Assembly: GCA_015680685.1 (NCBI GenBank)
Contig: MNCI01009176.1
Span: 60,001 to 124,000, forward strand
Length of the DNA: 64,000 bases
Source: Gnetum montanum
Taxonomy: Eukaryota > Streptophyta > Gnetopsida > Gnetales > Gnetaceae
Reading direction: 5' to 3'
Positions 1-12,635 of the stretch are shown here, one piece after another (the stretch's first letter is position 1; every line of letters begins with the position of its first letter). The translations under genes were made by a program, and so were the position numbers. The notes under the pieces were generated by a model that saw only the letters and a list, made by a program, of their open reading frames with translations, ran no database searches and had not been told where the DNA came from.

Positions 1-545
1 GTAATGGACAAGTTGAAGCTAGCAACAAGGCCATCATAAAATTACTTAAAAAGATACTAAACAATAGTAGTCGCAAGTTGCATAAATGACTTATCCTTGC
101 ACTTTGGACCTATAGAAATATCGTTCAAATAACAACTAGCATCATCCCATATAGTCTAGTTTATGGATTTGAATCTTAAATTACAAGTTCCATCACTCAG
201 GGTGGCTTTATTTGACTTAATTAATGATGAGAAGAATAAGAAGTTCCATGCCATCGATTTGGATTTTGTGGAAGAGTGGTAGATATAATCACTTGCTCAC
301 ATTGAACAATATCAAAAGAGGCAAAAGTAATAGCATCAACATGACTTGAACAAGTGAAAGATTAAGGAGGGAGACCTAGTTCTCTAGGCTGTTTATGAAC
401 ATACAGACAAGTTCTCAACCAATTTAGAGGGGCCCTTCCTAGTCACCAAAGCCTATGGTAATGGGCCTTTAGAGTCGTAGACATGCATGACAATGAGTTG
501 GCCAATTTGGTCAATCATTGCTATTTCAAGTCTTATTACATCTAA
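1..545 (+). pseudogene. Tat-like Ty3/gypsy integrase, C-terminal part (element E)
   Basis: The window opens inside an integrase that would insert retroelement cDNA. Frame-switching translation gives the conserved NGQVEASNK motif near the start, then an LEVQIPSLRVAL-like stretch, a YQKR motif, GDLVL and the C-terminal LEGPFLVTKAYG block. It closes with DMHDNELANLVNHCYFKSYYI and a TAA at 543-545. The ending closely parallels that of the Tat-like element at 20956 (NGNEFPNPTNHLYLKQYYV), so I assign it to the same lineage. Several internal stops and at least two frame changes show it is dead. The rest of its polyprotein lies left of the window, and I cannot recognise its 3' LTR downstream. Confidence 0.8.
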
Positions 546-2849
546 CATAATCTTTCTTGTAGGTACAAACCAATAGTTGACATTAATGGCCTTTTCAACT
601 AATAGGAAGAAAGCCTACATGACCTCTACCTATCTATTTATCTCTCTCTAGTTGGCACAATGAATGAACTACAAAACTTTATAAATCTGATGTACATTGC
701 ATAAATCTCTCTATGTTGCATTAATAGTAACCTTAGATGGCCTGGTTTGTGGTTATGTCATGTAGTCCTATACATTATTTTGTAATAACATATTTTCTTT
801 GTTTTATTTTCTTATTATCTTAGAGTTGTGCTTGTAGGATGAAGCTTGAAGTCATTGCGAGGGTGCAACCCATCATAGTAGCAAGTTACCATGTGGCCTT
901 AATGCATGAGATTTGGTTAGCTTGTCTTTTCATACCAAGAGCGCTTGCTTTACATGACTTCCATTACCCCTCTTGAGCCACAATCCTAAAGCCTACCTAT
1001 AACCTTTATTACCCTAGATAACAATGATTATCTATGTTTAACATCCATGTATTATGGCCATGTAACATTTCTTGCATCATGCTCCATCATCAAGTTCATT
1101 GGATGTAATATGTCTCATTCAATGAGAAAACCAAACTAAGTTCAGCCTTGGCAATGAAAACCAATGAGGGTTTTCCCCTACAACAAATTAAAAAAATGAG
1201 GGGAAGCAAATTGCCAATAAGTTGAGAGGCCAATGAAGATCAAAGAATAAATCAATGGCTCCAAACAAGCAAAAGAAGGAGCCTAATGACCAAAGAAACC
1301 TTGGAGTGGAGTGTTGGTACCTCTAAAACATTATGGAGTGACCAACACCTTGAAGCACGAAGCATGAAGACCACATCAATCAATGAGTATGTCACTATCA
1401 TATCATAAACACAATGTCAACATGTGGAATTCATTGTTAACCCTTGTAATCAAATATAGCCTTTATCCTATATCATCTCACCATAGCTTTATTTCATCAT
1501 TAGAAGCACTCTTTGGCATGGTTTAATAGTTACAGTCAAGCACGAAGAGGACACATTGGTGATGGCCTTGTGGTGATGTTTTGCATTCTTGTCGATGTGT
1601 CTTGGGTCAATCCTTAAAACATCAACAAAGAATAACTAATGAAACACCACTAAGAAAATTCATGTTACAACTCATAACCTTCACCATTGAAATTGAGGCA
1701 TTTTATTATAAAATGTGCGGTTTGTAGTTCATAGAATGCAATCTTACATACTTCAACTTTTTAAGGCTAAAATGTGCCTTGTAAGTTGTTATTGCCTTAC
1801 TTCCTAAGTGGAAAAAGTTATGTCATGTGTATATTTGGGTTTGAGAATACTAAAAATGACTTCATAATTTCCGAATTTGGGTTTTTCGTGGGTTTTATGT
1901 TGGTCAAAGAAAACAATACGCTGGAACCACCTATAGCTAGGATCGGAATTGTTGGGTTTTCATTTTCATAGCAATGCGAACATAGTTTTCATGGAAGCCA
2001 TCATATCTTTTCAAGGCTAGTATAGTTTTGGTGAAGGTAGCATATTTTTCAAATCCAACATACTTTTTATAGCACCAAGCATATTTTTTATGGCCTTTGT
2101 GCATCAAACGTACCATAAATAGAAAAATACGCTAGAATGGATGGCTTTCCACACCTGCAAACTACATCAATCTATCAACATTTATGGCAGAAATTTGCAC
2201 CTCCAAATCAACAACCAGATGGCCTAAAAATTAAAATTTGAGCACATTTAATATAATTTTTGGTAATTTGGAAAGCAATTAAGAATTAGAGACTCTCAAA
2301 ACATTGCAGTACAAAAAAAATCAAGCAAACATTCCACCATTTATTCAACCAATGGAACAAATCTAAACCAAAGAAATAGCAAGGAGTTTTAGAAATTAAA
2401 GCTTGGAAGCACCTAGATCATGCAATTGACATACAAGACATAATTTGTTGGTTTCACCAAACTTCAAGAATCATTTGGGTAGCTCCTTATGCACCTAGGC
2501 ATACACTTGTACTCATTTGAACTCTACTCTATCAACATTTTATTTTTTCAAAAAAACTATAGTTCATTTGTTTGTGCAAGTTTATTTCAAGTTAATTCTT
2601 GTGCTTTCTCTTAGGTTAAATCTACATTTCCATTCAATTTAGCTACAATGTTTTATACTTTCTAAGTCCCTAGGTGATCAACAAGACCATCTATGATGCC
2701 TTGGATCCTCTTTCTCAGAGGTCCTTGAGATCCAAGGTTAAACTATCCATTGGAGATCTTCGGTTTTCAAGCACCAAATTTTTCTAGTGCAACAATTGTA
2801 TTTCTAAGTTAATAAAGCTAACTATATTAGGTTATTTTGTATAATAATA
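546..2849. other. Non-coding stretch downstream of element E
   Basis: No convincing gene is visible. It probably contains the 3' untranslated part of element E. A short open stretch starting MAPNKQKKEPND at about 1256 sits where Athila/Tat elements sometimes carry a second ORF, but it ends after about 20 codons. A 37-nt imperfect hairpin lies at 2700-2736, with outer arms CTTGGATC and GATCCAAG and inner arms CCTCT and AGAGG. Confidence 0.4.
2700..2736. repeat. Imperfect hairpin
   Basis: Outer arms CTTGGATC (2700-2707) and GATCCAAG (2729-2736) are perfectly complementary, and inner CCTCT/AGAGG extends the stem. It lies roughly 150 bp upstream of the glycine-rich start of the Helitron gene. 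No function is evident. Confidence 0.5.
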
Positions 2850-2854
2850 TTTCA

Positions 2855-3475
2855 TAGAGAGGAGGACAAGGATGAGGACGTGTACATGGATGTTCTGATG
2901 AAATAAGTAGTACATCTCCAAAAAATATGGAAGATTCAATTAATGAACATGATGAAAACATAAAAGAATATACTTAATAATGGTTAAATATTCCACAACA
3001 GATACATAAACAAGGATAAGGATGTGGATGTGGATGAGGACAAGGATGAGAACACAAAGATGAACAATAAAATTAGATAGTAATCATTTTCATTAATAAG
3101 AATATGCATGCACCTCCATTGCAACAAGAAGTTCTTTCAAATAGAGAATGTGGTTGTGGTTGTGGACATGATCATGGTTATGGATGTGGTCGGATGTCTA
3201 CACATAATGATGATTTGATGTTAGAAGATGAATTAATTATAAATCCAACAGAGGTTAATACTATAGAATGAGAATGTGTACAAGGTCGTGAAATAAAACA
3301 ACATTTTAGGCAATGAAAAAGATAAATAGAGGTGGCAAAGATGTTGGATTTAGTTGCAAGAATTGATCAGGAACAAGCTCAACCAAGATTGTGAATGGAA
3401 CATCAAACAACATAATAATTCAAATATAATGAATTCAACAAGTACCTTCTAAACATATGAATAGTTAGGTATCTT
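2855..3475 (+). pseudogene. Glycine/arginine-rich N-terminal region, probably of the Helitron protein
   Basis: Three clusters of short repeated codons read as RG/CG-rich peptide: about 2862-2895 (RGQG-GRVHGCSDE), 3005-3060 (alternating GC and GQG) and 3150-3200 (CGCGCGHDHGYGCGR). All are in the sense of the downstream Helitron gene. Glycine-rich, low-complexity N-termini occur in some plant Helitron proteins. The assignment rests on position and orientation, and stops interrupt it throughout. Confidence 0.35.
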
Positions 3476-6073
3476 ATCCAAATCTTCATAATTCAAATGC
3501 ACAAATCATGCATGCAATTAAAAAATTTTCAAGTGAGGTTGCTAATTTCAATGTTCATCAATCATGTGATATTTGTAATGAAAGCTTTTGAGTATTTGTA
3601 TTGCAATGAAGGCTTGGTCTAACATATTCAAGGTGTTTAGGAGAAAAAGAAATGGGAATCTTGAATTAGAATGATGAAGAGGTTCAACATTTTTCTATTG
3701 ATAAATATATGGATCTAGAACCCTAATCATTAATCTTATCAAAACTATCAAAGTTGAGAAAATTCTTATAGCATGAATTAACCCTATTTTACAAGTTACA
3801 CATGCTATAGGAGGTCAATTACAATATAAAGGACATACCATTAGCTTTATGCAAGATGTATCTGAAATTGCAACTAGGCTTCCTCTAAGGATTCATAAGA
3901 TTCCAATGTTAATACTAAGAAGAAATAATCAAATTGGAACAACCTATAACTTTGCATAAATAAAAAGAATGTGTATGTTGCCTTATTGTACAAGAAAAAA
4001 AATGATCGATTCTATTAGGATATAGAAATAGATGAGCATGCTTTGGATGATGTTAGTGATATAGGAGATGTTAATGTATTTGAAAGGATTCATTACATTA
4101 CATTATTTGAGAAGGATGACCAAATGAGATTGAAGTTTGATGGTCCTTTGGTTGATTTAAAGGAGAAAAATATTATTAGACACACATCATCTATAGCATT
4201 GTGTCTAGTTATTTTTGGAAAGTTACTTCATTTGCTAAGAGCTTGATTAGAAAATCCAAATGTTAAAAGTTCATAGTATGCACAATGGCCAACACTTTCA
4301 AAGTCACCCATCAATGAGTTTAACATAATTAGAATGCTTCCAATGTCATTTCCAATTTTGTTTCCATGTGGAAAATGTGACTTCCTTACAAGAAGATCCA
4401 ATTTGTCATGTTACATGAATATGCTAGACATCTAATTTGATATAAGGATAGAAGATTTAGATGTCATAAAAGATTCAAGTATCACAAATAAATTTCATTC
4501 ACATTACTACATAGTATTAATTTTTTTAAAATTATATGAACTAATTATGTATTAATTTTATTTTTAGGTAACACATTTACAACATAATAATGAGACATCA
4601 TGCATTGAAATCAATGTCAGTATTCTTCAAAAAAAAAAAAAAAATTACCAAAGCATTGTTAGTAGTCCAAGACTTATGTGAATGACTAGAAAATGCACTA
4701 TTAGATAATTTTGTTAATAATTTTATGAGATTTGAAACAACAATAAGATGAACACCTTCCTATTGGAGAAAATGCAAAAAACAATTGTTTGATTTGATAA
4801 ATGAGTTGGGTGCATTAATTATTAGTTTTACTCTAAGTGTAGTAGATCTTTACTAGCTAGACCTACATAATGTAATGCCTAGAGAATCATTGCAAAATGT
4901 TTTTGTAGTAAAGAAATAAAAAATGAAAAATATTATTCATAATCCACATATAGTTGTAGAGTTTATGCATCTTCAACATCATGCATTCCAAGCAAAGATA
5001 TTATTTGAGAAATTCAATGTGGTTGATTACCAGACAAGATATGAATGGCAACATAGGGGATCACCACATGTCCATAGCTTTCTTTGGATCAAGACATAGA
5101 GGAGCTTGATTGGAATGATCTAGAAGTAGTTAGAAAGATGAGAGAGTTTTTTGATGCAATAAAAAATGCATGGAATAGTAGATCTAATCAAGATGGAATA
5201 TCAAATGATGAATGTCATTTGGAATTTATGAACTTTTGTTTCATTTTTTTAATTTTAAAATAATATTGAAGCAATTTGAAACAATCATTAAAATTATACA
5301 ATTCTTTCATTTGTAGATGCAACGTGTTAATACTACAAGTCATCCATGTGAGATTAAAAGTTAGTAGTTGCATTTCATGGATCTTGATATTGATTATGAT
5401 AAGCTTTTAAATTTTGTTCATCATCATACATAGTGTAAGAGAGGAGTATGTTTAAGAACCTGAAATAATGTACAAGTTTGTAGCTAGAATTATATTTTTC
5501 TAAATACATTGGTTATTATTTATATCATGAATGTATTTGACCCAAAAAAATTATATTAATTTAATTTTTTCCTTAGGTATAATGTTCCATGGCCGTTACA
5601 ATCTCAATCAAAACTCTTGATCCACAAAACAAAAATCATGTTACTTATGAACCACATTGAAATGATTTGAAATTGAATGTTCATAATAGAATGATTCTTC
5701 AAACATGGAGATCAAACATAGACTTTAAGCTAATGCTTAAAAAATATGTTGTTATTAAGTATATTGCAAAATATGCAACAAAATCTGATAAAAGTCAAGA
5801 TCCTTTCATGATGTGTTACTTCGTATTGTAGATTCCCAAAACCCAAAAGAAAATGCAACGAATAGATATAAAAGACTCATGATGGATGTTGTAGCTGATA
5901 GAGACATCAATGCTATGGAGGTTTATCCTATGCTATATGAAGTTTCATTGGTTGAATGTAGTAGAACATTCAATACTATAAATGTATCTAAAGATATCTA
6001 TAAAAGAGTTATACCAATTGTAGATGGAGATGAGGAACCAGAAACATACACATCCATTTTTAATGCATATTAA
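3475..6073 (+). pseudogene. Helitron Rep (HUH nuclease) domain, decayed
   Basis: This is the N-terminal half of a Helitron RepHel protein, which nicks and joins DNA in rolling-circle transposition. Recognisable blocks in order: a C-x2-C patch (SCDICNESF, near 3570); GGQLQYKGH and QDVSEIATRLP (3810-3890); DEHALDDVSDIGDV (4035-4075); AQWPTLSKSPINEFNIIRM (4280-4340); EWQHRGSPHVHSFLW with the HxH metal-binding pair (5043-5087); RVNTTSHPCEI (about 5325-5355); and KYIAKYATK with the two-tyrosine YxxKY catalytic motif (5758-5784). An 86-codon open stretch at 5813-6073 matches the linker (LVECSRTFNTINV). T-rich AG acceptors before 4568, 5316 and 5578 suggest introns. Many stops and frameshifts make it inactive, although both catalytic motifs survive. 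Confidence 0.85.
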
Positions 6074-6559
6074 AAGAGACCATTGGAAATGGAAAGAATT
6101 TTGTTATTGAATATTATGAAATATTTTACGTTTAGCTCAAAAAGGAGAGGTGCCAATGTGAAAGACTCAAGGACAACTAGTTGTTGTTAGAACATATGCT
6201 AGATTTAGAGTATCTCTAAGAATAGAAGAGGAAAAATGGATAGATTATTGTTGGGCATAGTTCCTACTACCCTATTTATTTAGAGATGTGAAATGTGATA
6301 TGGAAAGAAATGATGAAGAAATTAAACTAAAATGAATTTCTGTTCAACACATATATGAATTAGAAGAGGAGACATTTGATGAAGATTTTTAATGTGCTTA
6401 TGAGGAAGAGAGGTAGGATAGAGATATTATTCTAGAAAGACAAGGTGATATTGAATATGATTTTGAAATATGGAATCAACATCTACTTGCATTAGCTCAT
6501 TTTCAATGAAGTGAACATGAAATACTTGGATTAAGGAATTAAGATAGACAACACGCATG

Positions 6560-8031
6560 GTCAACTAGCTAACCTAGAGAAGATGTTGCAAAAACTGCTA
6601 CATATTTTATTCATAGTCATAGATCACATGGGATAATAACACCTTTAAGAAATAACTACAATGAGGTGGACTTATCTTCCCTAGGAGTTCAATAGAAGAA
6701 AATCTACAAGATAATCACTAGCCATCTCTATATGCAACAATTCGAAATTGATGAACTTGATCCCCTATTGATGATTATTCAAGGTACAACGGACATAGGA
6801 AAATCATATCTTCATAAAGAATTTAGTCAAACATTCACATCGAAAAAAAAAGCTTATTGGTGCTCACCCCTGTTGGTGTTGTGGTATATAATATTAATGC
6901 AACTACAATACATTTTGCATTAAAGATTGGAATCAGGGAGTATAAACCACTAACTACATTAGCTTTGGCATCATTGCAAAATAGATATAAATACATAAAT
7001 TATATTTTTATAGATGAAATGATTTTTATAGGAGGAAAAATTCTTAGTAGCATTGATAGAAGGCTTAAGGAAATATTTATAGAAAATCAATTAGATAATT
7101 TTGGTGGTAGATCAATGATACTCATTGGAGATTTTGCACAACTTTCACCTATGAAAGATGTTATATCATACATATCATCTTAGATCCATGTAAAGAATTT
7201 ATGATTAGCATTCAATACATTTGTAACCTTGGATGTTATGTATTGGCAAAGGGGTGATGATCCATAGCAACAAAGATTTAGAGAAGTTTTGATGAATATA
7301 TGAGAAGGAAAGATCAATAATGATGATCATGAATTTTTAAGATTTAGAATGGATCTTCCATTGACATCAAATGAGTGAGATGGGTTTGAGGATTCTGTGC
7401 ATTTGTTTGGTACAAAGGATAAGGTGCATATGCATAATGAAAAGGTATTGCTAAAATGTAGATGCTAGTTGCATAGTGCATGGTAGATAGAAACAGAAAT
7501 GATAGATTTTAAGATGACGGAGAAGGAGAATTAGATTGAGTAGTATTTATTTGTAAAGCTACAAGGGTTATGATTAGTGTTAATCTAAGGCAAGAGGCAG
7601 GATTGGTTAATGGTGCATTGGGAGTCATTAAAAAAATAATTTACACTTGGTACTCTAAACCTCCACAGTTGTCATCATATGTTATCATTGAGTTTGACTC
7701 TTACATTGGAATACTATATGATCATGAACATCCTTGACAAGCACCTATTTCACCAATCATATGTGGAGGATCTTGCCAACTACCATTGAGATTAGCATGG
7801 GCTTTAACTATACATAGGTTGTAGGGAATGACCTTGGAAAAAGCATGTGTAGATATTAGCAGTAAAGAAACAATAGGTCTTATGTTTGTCACACTATCTC
7901 AAGTAAAGAGTATTGATAGTTTGAAGGCATTCCCTCCGATTTCCAAAGAAAGATACATTAAGATATCCAATGCTTTTCACCTTCAAAATAGATTGGATGA
8001 AGAGTGGTGCATTAAATCTAATGAAGAATGA
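6560..8031 (+). pseudogene. Helitron PIF1-like helicase domain, decayed
   Basis: This is the C-terminal half of the RepHel protein, a PIF1-family 5'-3' helicase that unwinds the transposing strand. Visible motifs: a degraded Walker A (IIQGTTDIGKSYL, about 6775-6815; the family norm is GTAGTGKSYL); Walker B YIFIDEM (about 7000); DRRLKEIF; FGGRSMILIGDFAQLSPM (about 7100-7155); ISVNLRQEAGLVNGALG (about 7570-7625); PLRLAWALTIHRL followed by a TAG where the family has glutamine (7785-7825); and MTLEKACVDI through SFERL-like and DEEW motifs to the TGA at 8029-8031. Stops at 7183 and several places to 7827 break the frame. The damaged Walker A would abolish ATP binding. Confidence 0.88.
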
Positions 8032-8360
8032 TTTTATAATTTTTTTGATGATGTATTTTTACCATTGTGGATTTTAGAACATTTTCTATAATGTATTTTT
8101 TTTCAATTATGCAAGTTTGAACATTGATCATTCCTGGTATATTGTACCATGTTCTTAATCATTAAATAATGGATTCTATGGTTTGACAAGTTACTCTATT
8201 TTTTATTTACACTTTCATGAATTATTTATAACTGTAGAAAACTAAATCTATAACGTAACAACTACCTTCCAAAAATTGGATTTGAATCATGTATAATTGT
8301 AGATAGAATCTTTTTAATTTCTTATGTTTAAATGATTACTTTAAGTGACAACTAGGGATC
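8032..8360. other. AT-rich spacer after the Helitron gene
   Basis: Non-coding, very AT-rich. It is probably the 3' untranslated part of the Helitron. I see no gene or clear repeat. Confidence 0.4.
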
Positions 8361-8887
8361 ACTAGCTTAGTTATATATTTATAATATATACCTAAACTTT
8401 TATCAGGAGAATATTATTCATTAACAATTAATAAGTTATTTGATTCAAATATTTCATGACTTCTAAATGAAGAACAAGATTTAAGAATTATAATTTTCAT
8501 GATGTTTGGAAAAAGAACAAGATTTGTATATCAAATATTTCATAACAATGGGTTTTAGAAAAAAATATTTGCATCATTTATTGCATGTTCTCATTCTTGG
8601 TTGAATTTTTTCTTGTTATATGCTTTGATAGGTAATGCAAATTTGGCCGAGAGTGAGAATATACTATAAATGATGCAAATATGTTTTTTTCTAAAACCTA
8701 TCATTATGAACAATTTGATATACAAATCTTGTTCTTCATCCAAAAGTCATAAAAATTATAATCCTTAAATCTTGTTATTCATCTAGAAGTCGTGAAATAT
8801 TTGACTCAAATAAGTTATTAATTATTATGAATAAGATTCTCTTAGCCAAATTATAGGTATATATTATAAATATATAACTAAGCTAGT
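8361..8887. repeat. 527-bp foldback (inverted repeat) with 33-bp perfect ends
   Basis: The two halves are reverse complements over most of their length. The outer 33 bases (8361-8393 and 8855-8887) are perfectly complementary. Inner homology continues with small differences, for example GAACAAGATTTGTATATCAA at about 8514 against TTGATATACAAATCTTGTTC at about 8714, leaving a loop of only some tens of bases around 8605-8640. No coding capacity and no clear flanking duplication. It could be a MITE/foldback element, two inverted copies of a Helitron terminus, or a hairpin-RNA source. Confidence 0.85.
8858..8887 (+). mobile_element. Candidate Helitron 3' terminus (hairpin + CTAG|T)
   Basis: A TATATAT/ATATATA stem with a 5-nt loop (8858-8876) is followed after six bases by CTAG (8883-8886) and a T. 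Helitrons end in a short hairpin about 10 nt before CTRR and insert between A and T. This lies 850 bp downstream of the Helitron coding region in the right orientation. The AT-only stem is weak evidence, so it is a candidate only. Confidence 0.4.
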
Positions 8888-11353
8888 TCATAATTATCAT
8901 TTAACATCATAATCATTAGAATAGTTAAAAGATTAGGATGACATGTGACTTTAACTTAAATAATTATGAAATTAGAAAATATTTAATGAAAATAATACTT
9001 ATGATATATCATATTGGTCACATTTTATTTTGAACCTTGAAAAGTTATATTGCCTTAGATCTAGCTTTAGGCTAACTAACCTTAAGTGTGTAACTTTAAG
9101 CATAGTAAATCTATGAGCATTCATTGGGATAATAGTCTCCATATATTAAAATTATTATATATTATTATTGGTGTTTTATTTTTGAAATGACTAAAGTCTA
9201 CTAGTTATACTAACTATCTTGGAAATTGGTGGTCTTGAAGAAATAATCTATAATTCCTATTTCTTATATCCCTTTCTAATAAATATCCCTCTTTCATATA
9301 TTTAAGTTAATAAAAACACTTACATTGTGTTACGTGTTCTTAAGTTAAATAATTGATCCTATTATATATTCTAGATGTGAGATTGTTAGTTGAATAAGAA
9401 AATTTACTCCAATTAGTCATTTAGATGAGAGGGTTAATATTTATGATCTAGTCTAATGTATGTATTAGGGAATCTACTAGCTCCCATAAGAACCTTATGG
9501 TTGAGGTGGTGCCTTTGCTTTACTACTCAAATCAATTCAAATTGCATAGTGCAAAAAAGAAAAAAAAAGATGAAAAATGAATGATGATACTTTTGCATTC
9601 CACAAGAATCCCTAGTTGGAAGTAGAGCTACCAACTTTCATAAGGACCTCATGAAGTGGTTTTGTATGTATCATCATCATAAAAAAAAAAGAAAAAGAAA
9701 AAGAAAAAAATATTATAAATAAGTAATCACGTCATGACAAGAGTTGATTTATTTTTATTCCTATAAAGTGTGAAGCATGGACCATACTTAGCAACTTGTG
9801 CATCAATGATAACTACATTAGGTAGGGGAGGAAATTATATAATCTCTACAACCTTGCAAAGATACAAGTATTAAAAACTCAAAATTTGAAACTTTAAATT
9901 AAGAATAAGGTAAAAGCTAAGTGATTGGGATACTTCATCCTTATTACTAATAGGTGAAACATACATATCCCCTTCATTTCTTCACTTAAATAATAAAGGA
10001 CCTTAATTCCAACTAGGCTCACATCTAGTTTATCTCTTCCAAAGTTATAAAATTATATATAGTCTAATTATTATTTATGTATTTAATTATTATATTCTAT
10101 TAGATATGAGAACTCTTGGTCTAATAAATTAGCATTCTAGCTTTTCATCGCAAAATATCAGGAGTCTATTTTTTGGTTAGATGTAGTAAGAAGAATGATA
10201 ATTTAGACTAAATAAATATGAGGTTTTCTTCCCAAAATTTTAGTTTCCTTAAATAAATAGTTAGAATTTCTTCAATTAAATTTAAATTTAGGAAAAAATC
10301 TCAGTATCAAGATAAGTGGTTACAACCAATAAGGATTATACTCAAAATCAAGTTTGAAAATGAGTCCAAACTAATATTTCATCTTAGATCTTTAAAACTT
10401 AGGAAGAGTGGATTAACACTTTCAGGTTGTAAGTCATATTGGTAAGTATCAAATAAATATTATGAGGGCATTGTAAAAACTATGGGGTGCATGCCAAGGT
10501 AACCTTCTTGAATCATAATTGAATAATCTTATCACACACACAAAAGTTAGAAATTACAAGAAGTATGCTTTATAATAAATAATAAATTTGGGTGCTTTGT
10601 TAATTTTTGCATTGTCTTACCATGTGGCTGGTAAAATACTAGATGGAGGTTGTGAGAAGTACATAAAATATCTAATTGTAATAATAATTTACAATACTTA
10701 AATTATATCATATTACAAATAAATGTAATTTTAATCCTCAAAACACTTGTTATTCATTAGATTTATTATGTATCATTTATTATATGTTTATTTTATATTT
10801 AAAAAATGAGTGTAGTTTCTTTTGAAAAGTGTATGAGTCTTAATCATATTTTAAAATAATATATTCAAAAAATATTCTCTAATTAAACAATTATATTATG
10901 AAAATGTTAAAAATACTAATGACATATTTATGTAGGTACAATATTCATGATAGCATTAAAGACAAAAGTAAAAAAAAAATAATAGTAATATTATTAAATG
11001 CTATTTTATTAGTTTTTATATCATTAGTCATTTGTAAGTTTTTTCATTATGTTAATTTAATTATTTAATTATAATTAAGGAGTTTTAGATATATTTTGAA
11101 CTAGTAATACTTGATTTTTTAATTTAGTTATATTTTATCTAAAGTTCATGTAAAAGTAAAAAGAATGATCACATAAATTTTTAATTTACACTTTATGGTT
11201 TGGATTGCAGCATCGTCCACATTATAAAATCAAAAGTCAAATCTCACGTGATTATTGAGATTCTACTATCAACTAATTGAAGATAAAAGATGAGCATGGC
11301 TTTCTTCCAGTATTTATACAAGTTATATTTTTAGTATAAAAATACATCTTACC
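8888..11353. other. AT-rich region without recognisable genes
   Basis: Only short chance reading frames. A-rich tracts occur at about 9550-9570 and 9680-9710 (A runs broken by single G). I see no LTR ends, target duplications or protein homology. It may include a degraded 3' part of the minus-strand element A, whose 3' LTR I could not find. Confidence 0.4.
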
Positions 11354-12000
11354 AGGATTTTGGATAGATTCTACATTATATTATATTTTTTAGAAATTCC
11401 TAAATGGGATGGTGTGAATCATGATTGAAAGAAATGTGGTAAGGACAAATTGTATTGGACCTTATCTAGGTCTCTATTTTTATCATTTTAAAAGCATTTA
11501 AACCTGTTCTTTTATATTGAAAGGGGACTTTCTCAGAAATTTCATTTACGATATTTTCAAGGAAATCCTATCATAGTTCTAAGAATAATGTCATTATTGT
11601 TTCTTTTCTCTCTCATGAAGTTATCATTTCAAATACCTTTGTACGAAGAACATGCTAAACTTGAAGGGAGAGGAAGACCATTGGAGTCTATGTGGGCTAT
11701 CTTCCTTGTTGTGTTAAAAGGAAATCTTTTTCTTTTTCATAGATTAGATGGAAAACATTAGATGTTCTTTGATTTAATGTTCTATTATTTTCTTTAATTA
11801 GAGTTGTGTTCTATTTCATTATTTGTTTCTTATGATTAGAAGAAAAAGTAATTGTTATAGAACCATCTCCAGGAGAAAAAAACATCAAGATGAAATAAAT
11901 TTACCTTGATGTTTTCTTTAGAATTTTTATTTTTCCATCTTAATATGTTTTTTATTCCCTCAAGCTCCATGGATATGACTCGTGGGTTAGTCATAGATGA
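11354..12000. repeat. Tandem duplication, copy 1
   Basis: Starts AGGATTTTGGATAGATTC and ends GTTAGTCATAGATGA. The next copy aligns base by base over the whole length with mostly single-base changes. Shared landmarks are AAATTCCTAAATGGGATGG, TTATCTAGGTCTCTATTTTT, AAGGAAATCCTA and TTAGATGTTCTTTGATTTAA. No coding potential is visible. Confidence 0.85.
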
Positions 12001-12635
12001 GGATTTTGGGTAGATTCTATATTATATTATTTTCTTTTAGAAATTCCTAAATGGGATGGTGTGAACCATGATTGAAGGATATGTGATAAGGCCAAATTGT
12101 ATTGGATCTTATCTAGGTCTCTATTTTTATCATTTTAAAAGTATTTAAACATATTCTTTTACATTGAAAAGGGGGCTTTCTTAAAAATTTCATTTAAAAT
12201 ATTTTCAAGGAAATCCTACCATAGTTCTAAGAATAATGTCATTATCATTTTTGTCCTCCTTATGAAGTTGTCATTTAAAATACTTTTGTACAAAGAACAT
12301 GTTGAACTTGAGGCTAGAGCAAGACCATTGGTGTTAATTTGGGATTTCTTCCTTGCTATATGGGAAGGAAATCTTTTGATTTTTCATAGGTTAGATGTAA
12401 AACATTAGATGTTCTTTGATTTAAAGTTCTATTATTTCCTTCAATGAGAGTTGTGTTCTATTTCATTATTTGTTTCTTATGATTAGAAGAAAAAGTAATT
12501 GTTATAGAACTATATCCATGAGTGATTGACATTGGCATGAAAGAAATTTACCTTGATTATTTCTTTCGAATTATGATTTTTCAATCTTAATATGTTATTA
12601 ATTTCCTCAAGAATTAGCTCTGTTAGTCATAGATG
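12001..12635. repeat. Tandem duplication, copy 2
   Basis: Direct, head-to-tail copy of the preceding unit, starting GGATTTTGGGTAGATTC and again ending GTTAGTCATAGATGA. Copies 1 and 2 differ by scattered substitutions and a few small indels, so the duplication is not recent. Confidence 0.85.

Noticed and set aside
9540-9720. Possible retroposon poly-A tails (A-rich runs)
   Set aside because: The runs are interrupted by G and have no recognisable SINE/LINE body or target duplication beside them.
11354-12635. Pair of LTRs of one element
   Set aside because: The two copies abut with no internal sequence, primer site or polypurine tract, and lack TG...CA ends.
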